From the NCBI GenBank assembly GCA_016650295.1, contig JAENWA010000043.1, positions 1-64,000 on the forward strand: a stretch of 64,000 bases of DNA, written 5' to 3'. The notes below the pieces were generated by a model. The model saw only the letters and a list, made by a program, of their open reading frames with translations. It did not search any database and was not told where the DNA came from. Of the stretch, positions 60,786 through 64,000 are shown piece by piece (the stretch's first letter is position 1; each line of letters opens with the position of its first letter). The position numbers and the translations under genes are program-made. This DNA comes from Desulfuromonadales bacterium (GTDB lineage Bacteria > Desulfobacterota > Desulfuromonadia > Geobacterales > Pseudopelobacteraceae).

Positions 60786-63700
60786 GTGCACCGTTACCTC
60801 TCCCTCTGTCTTACCCTGCTGCTTGTCGCTGCATCCAGCCTGAGTCGGGCACAGGACACTGCCCGCGTCGAATCCTTCTCCCCCCAGGGGACGATCAAGA
60901 ATGTCCGCCAGGTGACGGCCCGTTTCTCCGAGCCGATGACCACCTTCGGCGATCCCCGTAATGAATCCCCCTTTGAGATAGCCTGCCCGGAAAAGGGCTC
61001 CGGTCGCTGGGCCGATGTGAACAACTGGCTCTTTGACTTCGAGCGCGACCTGTCGGCCGGGGTGGCCTGCACCTTCACCCTGCGGGACGGGCTGAAGACA
61101 CTGGCAGGCGCTGACGTTGCCGGTCAGCGGGCCTTCTCCTTCTCCACGGGCGGCCCGGCGATCATTGCCTCGCGGCCAAGCGACGGCCGGACCATCGACG
61201 AGAACCAGATCTTTATCCTGACCCTGGATGGCGAGGCGGACGAGGCCACGGTGCTGGCCAAGGTCCGGTTCAGCATCGAAGGGATCGCCGAGACCCCCGG
61301 CATCAAGGTCGTTACGGGCACGGAGCGGGCGGCCGTGCTCAAGGCCGCCGGATGGGCGGACACAGCCAGGACGCTCACCATCCGCTGCCGCCAGAGCTTT
61401 CCGGCCAAGGCCGTGGTCAAACTGGTCTGGGGGGCGGGCATCAGCTCCCCCAGCGGCATTGCCACTGCTCAGGAGCAGATCTTCACCTACACCGTCCGCG
61501 ACGAGTTCACCATCTCCTTCAGCTGCGACCGGACCAATGCCGACGCCCCCTGCATCCCGATGCTCCCCCTGCGCCTCCGCTTCTCCGCGCCGGTCCCGGC
61601 CAAACTGGCCAAAAAGATCGTCCTGCGATCGGGCAAGAAGGTCTACAAACCGGAACTGGCCGCCGGGGACGATGAAGACGGGCAGGAGACGAAGGAAACC
61701 GGCGGCGATGTACACGGCATCCGCTTCAAGGGGCCCTTCCCCGAGAAAAAAACTTTTGTCATCGATCTGCCGAAAGGGCTGGTTGATGACGCCGGCCGGC
61801 ATCCCGCCAACCGGGCCAGGTTCCCGCTCCCGGTCAGTACGGACGGCTATCCCCCGCTGGCCAAGTTTGCCGCACCCTTCGGCATTGTCGAGCTGAGCAG
61901 CGAATCGGCCATCCCGGTCACCCTGCGCAACCTGGAGCCGAGGGTCAAGGCCCGCCGGCTCAATCCGGACGAACGGAAGCCGGTGGTTGCGGAGAAGCCG
62001 AAGGAGGTGGTGTATGCTGTCATCGACAAGGCCAAGGCAATGGGCGAGAAACTGAGCGCCTGGATCACCGGTTCAAAGAAGAAAGAGACAAAGCTTGAGT
62101 CCATCAAGGGCAGACAGCAACTGCTGCCCCTGGACCGGGAGGAGAAGATCATCCAGTGGCTGCGCACGGTCCGCACGGCCCGGCGCAACAAGCCGATCCT
62201 GGGCAGTGCCGGGGCAGAGGAGTTCGTCATTCCCAAACCAAACGGCGACAAGGCCTTCGAGGTGGTGGGGGTGCCGGTCAAAAAGGCCGGTTTTCATATC
62301 ATCGAGCTGGAAAGCCCGATCCTGGGAGCGGCGCTGCTGGACAAGCCCCGCCCCATGTATGTCTCCACGGCGGCCCTAGTGACGAACATGTCGGCCCATT
62401 TCAAGTGGGGGCGGGAATCGTCGCTGGTCTGGGTGACCAGCCTGGACAAGGGGCTGCCGGTGGGCGGGGCCGAGGTGCATGTGCGTGACTGCCAGGGGAC
62501 GCTGCAGTGGAAGGGGAAGACCGACGCCAACGGTATCGCCCGCATCGGCACGAAGTTTCCCGAAAATCTGCCCTACTGCTCAGACCGGGATGGGGCCGAA
62601 AAGAATGACGATTACTATGCCGACAACGAGCAGCCCATGCTGCAGGGCATGTCACGTGGCCTGTTCGTCTTTGCCCGGAAGCAGAGCGACCTGACCTTTG
62701 TCCATTCCAGCTGGGACCGGGGTATCGAAAGCTGGCGCTACAAGCTCCCCTACAGCGACTTTCGGGAGCAGACCATCGCCCACACCGTCTTCGACCGGAC
62801 CCTGGTCAGGGCCGGGGACACGCTGCACATGAAGCACTTCATCAGGAATCACGTCATGAAAGGGCTGGATCTGCGGGCCGTGGCGGATCTGCCGCAGACG
62901 GCGCTGGTGACCCATCGCGGCAGCGGCCAGCACTACGAATTCCCGCTGGCCTGGAGGGCGGACAACTCGGCCGAGACCACCATGAAGCTGCCGAAGGGGG
63001 CCGAACTGGGCTTCTACGATGTCCAACTGGTGAAAAAGGCCGTGGAAAAACCGGAAAAAACGACCTCCGGCCGCCGCAGGGGCGGGAGTAGGCGGCACAA
63101 CTCCGGCGGCAGCTGGGAGTCCGGTTCTTTCCGGGTGGAGGAGTTCCGCGTGCCGCTCATGAAGGGGACCGTCGAGCCGCCCAAGGAACCGGCGGTGAAT
63201 GCCTCGGCGGTGGATCTGGATCTCTACGTGGCCCACCTGTCCGGCGGCGGCGCGGGCGGGGCGGCCGTCAAGCTGCGGACCCAGACCCGGCCGCGCTCGG
63301 TCAGCTTCGACGATTACGAGGACTTCTCCTTTGCCAATGGCAAGGTTGAGGCGGGAGTGGTCAAGGAAGAGGGACGTGATTACTCCTCCGATGACGAGGG
63401 GGGCGATGCCGGGCAGGAGGCCCAGCCCAAGAAACCGGTCTACAGCAGCCGGGAATTCGTGCTGGACAAGACCGGAGCCTATCGGGCGCATATCGACGAC
63501 CTGCCCCGCAGCGACGCCCCCCAGACCCTGCTGGCCGAGCTGGAATTCCGTGATCCCAACGGTGAGATTCAGACCGTCACCGGCCGTGTGCCGCTCTGGC
63601 CGGCCCGGCTGCTGGTGGGTATCCAGCCGGATTCCTGGTCATCCTCGGCCGAGTCCCTCAAATTCAAGACCGTGGTGCTGGACGTCACCGGAAAACCGGT

Positions 63701-64000
63701 GGCCGGTATTAATGTGCAAGTGGAGCTGTTCAGCCGGCAGCATTTTTCCCACCGCAAACGGCTGGTTGGGGGCTTCTACTCTTATGAGCATGTCACCGAA
63801 ACCAAATCCGTCGGCCCGCTCTGCTCGGGGGTCAGCGATGACAAGGGACTGCTTTTGTGCAGCGCCAAGGCCCCGGTTTCGGGCAACGTCATCCTGCAGG
63901 CCACGGTAACCGATGCGGCGGGCAACTCCTCATCCGCCAACCGGGATGTGTGGGTGGCCGGCCAGGGTGAATGGTGGTTCGAGGCGGGTGACAGCGACCG
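60786..64000 (+). CDS. Alpha-2-macroglobulin-like protein, 5' part
   Basis: A frame open from GTG 60786 to the window end (1071 codons, incomplete). AAGGAGG lies five bases before the start, and a Sec signal peptide of about 20 residues (YLSLCLTLLLVAASSLSRA) follows. The chain contains macroglobulin-type beta domains with VRQVTARFSEPMTTFGDPRN, ARPSDGRTIDENQIFILTLD-type and TNMSAHFKWGRESSLVWVTS-type segments. The last is the MG/A2M_N hallmark of bacterial large alpha-2-macroglobulins, periplasmic or lipoprotein protease traps. The thioester region (CxEQ) would lie beyond the window, so its presence cannot be judged. A Gly/Arg-rich stretch (SGRRRGGSRRHNSGGSW) near residue 765 is a likely loop. 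A PbpC partner is often next to this gene. Confidence 0.85.
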   Translation, partial: MHRYLSLCLTLLLVAASSLSRAQDTARVESFSPQGTIKNVRQVTARFSEPMTTFGDPRNESPFEIACPEKGSGRWADVNNWLFDFERDLSAGVACTFTLRDGLKTLAGADVAGQRAFSFSTGGPAIIASRPSDGRTIDENQIFILTLDGEADEATVLAKVRFSIEGIAETPGIKVVTGTERAAVLKAAGWADTARTLTIRCRQSFPAKAVVKLVWGAGISSPSGIATAQEQIFTYTVRDEFTISFSCDRTNADAPCIPMLPLRLRFSAPVPAKLAKKIVLRSGKKVYKPELAAGDDEDGQETKETGGDVHGIRFKGPFPEKKTFVIDLPKGLVDDAGRHPANRARFPLPVSTDGYPPLAKFAAPFGIVELSSESAIPVTLRNLEPRVKARRLNPDERKPVVAEKPKEVVYAVIDKAKAMGEKLSAWITGSKKKETKLESIKGRQQLLPLDREEKIIQWLRTVRTARRNKPILGSAGAEEFVIPKPNGDKAFEVVGVPVKKAGFHIIELESPILGAALLDKPRPMYVSTAALVTNMSAHFKWGRESSLVWVTSLDKGLPVGGAEVHVRDCQGTLQWKGKTDANGIARIGTKFPENLPYCSDRDGAEKNDDYYADNEQPMLQGMSRGLFVFARKQSDLTFVHSSWDRGIESWRYKLPYSDFREQTIAHTVFDRTLVRAGDTLHMKHFIRNHVMKGLDLRAVADLPQTALVTHRGSGQHYEFPLAWRADNSAETTMKLPKGAELGFYDVQLVKKAVEKPEKTTSGRRRGGSRRHNSGGSWESGSFRVEEFRVPLMKGTVEPPKEPAVNASAVDLDLYVAHLSGGGAGGAAVKLRTQTRPRSVSFDDYEDFSFANGKVEAGVVKEEGRDYSSDDEGGDAGQEAQPKKPVYSSREFVLDKTGAYRAHIDDLPRSDAPQTLLAELEFRDPNGEIQTVTGRVPLWPARLLVGIQPDSWSSSAESLKFKTVVLDVTGKPVAGINVQVELFSRQHFSHRKRLVGGFYSYEHVTETKSVGPLCSGVSDDKGLLLCSAKAPVSGNVILQATVTDAAGNSSSANRDVWVAGQGEWWFEAGDSD

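Overview
The window is typical of a Geobacter-like deltaproteobacterium (Geobacterales / Desulfuromonadia). Four things point there: a triheme cytochrome c7 of the PpcA type beside a nar operon, the housekeeping block smc - roadblock - ftsY - zapA - fcl - rny - ymdB - tyrS, a dihaem peroxidase-like secreted protein, and many short palindromic intergenic repeats. This placement is inferred from gene content and order; no species is assigned.

Region 1 (1-12.1 kb) is respiratory nitrate reduction: a membrane-anchored dihaem cytochrome c, narGHJI, two NarK-type transporters and a periplasmic c7 cytochrome. A near-consensus FNR/DNR box lies upstream of the first gene. A perfect FNR box lies upstream of a second small unit (24-codon leader, cysteine-rich CGCSG protein, small membrane protein). 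A RelE-like toxin gene broken by one missing base follows.

Region 2 (12.6-16.6 kb) is an accessory two-gene unit: a P-loop ATPase and an ATPase with helix-turn-helix-like and TPR-like parts. It has a strong sigma70 promoter with two tandem perfect palindromes at the start site and ends in a strong terminator.

Region 3 (16.6-29.2 kb) is core: smc, roadblock/LC7 protein, ftsY, a ZapB-like coiled coil, zapA, a candidate 6S RNA, 5-formyl-THF cyclo-ligase, RNase Y, YmdB phosphoesterase, TyrRS, a small secreted protein and pcnB.

Region 4 (29.5-36.9 kb) is an envelope locus: three tandem paralogous lipoproteins with a cohesin-like C-terminal module, then a 1406-residue exported dihaem peroxidase-like protein ending in a dockerin-like pair of calcium loops, then a TPR lipoprotein. 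A non-cellulosomal cohesin-dockerin attachment of a redox protein is the inferred theme.

Region 5 (36.9-40.7 kb) is mosaic: a decapitated BRO antirepressor gene, a DUF4124-glutaredoxin, a NYN nuclease with a LOTUS domain, a truncated AlbA_2/Schlafen fragment, and an intact RHH/RelE toxin-antitoxin pair.

Region 6 (40.6-50.7 kb) holds a lipid gene trio (GNAT-aminotransferase fusion, PlsY, a three-domain LplT/PlsC/acyl-ACP synthetase protein), an amidohydrolase, a sigma54 activator and a split chromate transporter, with several repeat elements between them.

Region 7 (50.9-64 kb) carries mtnA, glnE, a probable AhpD-like selenoprotein with an in-frame TGA and a SECIS-like hairpin, plsC, two small membrane proteins, RNase J, a ChaN-like lipoprotein, a thioesterase, an ABM-domain protein and the 5' part of an alpha-2-macroglobulin-like gene that runs off the window.
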